A stretch of 64,000 bases of DNA, taken from assembly GCA_016866305.1 (NCBI GenBank), contig VGMX01000001.1, forward strand, positions 108,358 to 172,357, read 5' to 3'. Below, piece after piece: positions 63,188-64,000 of the stretch. The notes below the pieces were generated by a model, which saw only the letters and a program-made list of their open reading frames with translations, did not search any database and was not told the origin of the DNA. The first letter of the stretch is position 1, and every line of letters starts with the position of its first letter. The translations under genes were made by a program, and so were the position numbers. This DNA comes from Chlorobiota bacterium (GTDB lineage Bacteria > Bacteroidota > Chlorobiia > Chlorobiales > Chlorobiaceae).

Positions 63188-63562
63188 ATGAACGCGCATG
63201 TAACCTACGACAACCTGCCCCAGGCTGTCATGAGCTTGCATGAAAAGCTCGATGTGATAGGGAGCAGAATTGAAAAACTGTCCAGGAAACAGATCTTCGG
63301 CACCGAAAACGACCCGCCTTTAGACGTAGACGAGGCTGCTAAACTCCTCAAAGTTACAAAGGCTGGCATCTACTCCAAGGTCAGCCGCAACGCCATCCCC
63401 TTTTACAAAATCGGCGGCAAGCTTTACTTCTCCCGTTCGGAACTGCTCGACGAGATTAAATCTGCACGTCATCCAACGCAGGAAAAGCAGAAAACGGATG
63501 AACCACCCGCAATGCTGCAGCAACTATTTCTTGATAAATCTTCTCCAGCATCACACCAATAA
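63188..63562 (+). CDS. Excisionase-family (MerR-like) helix-turn-helix protein
   Basis: PPLDVDEAAKLLKVTKAGIYSKVSRNAIPFYKIGGKLYFSRSELLDEI. Confidence 0.88.
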   Translation: MNAHVTYDNLPQAVMSLHEKLDVIGSRIEKLSRKQIFGTENDPPLDVDEAAKLLKVTKAGIYSKVSRNAIPFYKIGGKLYFSRSELLDEIKSARHPTQEKQKTDEPPAMLQQLFLDKSSPASHQ

Positions 63563-63652
63563 CCAGAACCCCATACCCATGCTCCTCAGCATACCTACAG
63601 GTTTCCGCCATCAAACCCGGTACCGGTTTCATGAACCTGTACTGTTCTGAAG

Positions 63653-64000
63653 ATGAAATCCGGCAACTGGATACCTATGTCGAAAGCCCTTTTGAGGGAA
63701 CTGCCGACCGACCGTCCTTTCTCGAAGGTGGAAGCAGCGTTCTCCCTGCAGGTGGATTTCGACCAGGACAATCCGGTTACCGTTGCCGGCTATGCGAAAC
63801 GATGGAGTTGGACAAGGAAAAAGGTCATGAACTTTTTTGAAGAGATCGGGGTGTACATCGCCTATCCGGAAAATACCGCGAATAAACAGAATCAGAAGGG
63901 ACAGATACGGATACAGATGCAGCGCAGAACCGGCACAGACAAGGAACAGATCAACTTCATCAATAACCGTGAGTTACCGTCGAAGAAAAACAGATACGGA
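63653..64000 (+). CDS. Putative replication-initiation/HTH protein of the second element (runs off window)
   Basis: Open frame not in the ORF track: MKSGNWIPMSKALLRELPTDRPFSKVEAAFSLQVDFDQDNPVTVAGYAKRWSWTRKKVMNFFEEIGVYIAYPENTANKQNQKGQIRIQMQ... Confidence 0.55.
   Translation, partial: MKSGNWIPMSKALLRELPTDRPFSKVEAAFSLQVDFDQDNPVTVAGYAKRWSWTRKKVMNFFEEIGVYIAYPENTANKQNQKGQIRIQMQRRTGTDKEQINFINNRELPSKKNRYG

Noticed and set aside
1-64000. CRISPR arrays, rRNA genes or complete tRNA genes
   Set aside because: No regularly spaced repeats, rRNA signatures or full cloverleaf were found by eye; the tRNA-Val pieces lack a 5' half.

Overview
64 kb of what looks like a green sulfur bacterium (Chlorobiaceae; inferred from gene content such as Sdh/Frd plus aconitase and anaerobic B12 synthesis, not tested by search). 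About 0-38 kb is ordinary core genome: plsY, purM, lysC, NlpC/P60, prmA, ppx/gppA, an acyl-CoA synthetase, a complete biotin operon (birA-bioB-bioF-bioG-bioC-bioD-bioA) behind a clear BirA-type operator, an amidase, topA, feoAB, acnA, a CorC-like protein, sdhCAB, phoA with a Pho-box-like tandem repeat, an open-frame-broken pagL-like gene, and rlpA. About 41.9-55.1 kb is a visibly GC-richer anaerobic cobalamin cluster on the minus strand: cobalamin riboswitch, outer-membrane barrel, cbiMNQO, cobA, cbiK, cbiL, and four bifunctional fusions CbiHC, CbiET, CbiGF and CbiJD. It is bracketed by two paralogous toxin-antitoxin islands. The left one (38.85-41.83 kb) is decayed: fic remnant, hipBA, abiE remnant. 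The right one (55.5-62.5 kb) is intact: AbiEi-like-Fic fusion, abiE #1, metallophosphoesterase, abiE #2, bounded by 57-bp identical tRNA-Val 3'-fragment repeats. A further element with a divergent HTH/excisionase switch starts at 62.6 kb and runs off the window. The most interesting items are the syntenic duplicated TA islands in direct orientation flanking the B12 operon, the AbiEi-like-Fic fusion protein with shared boundary motifs, and the tRNA-fragment att-like repeats.
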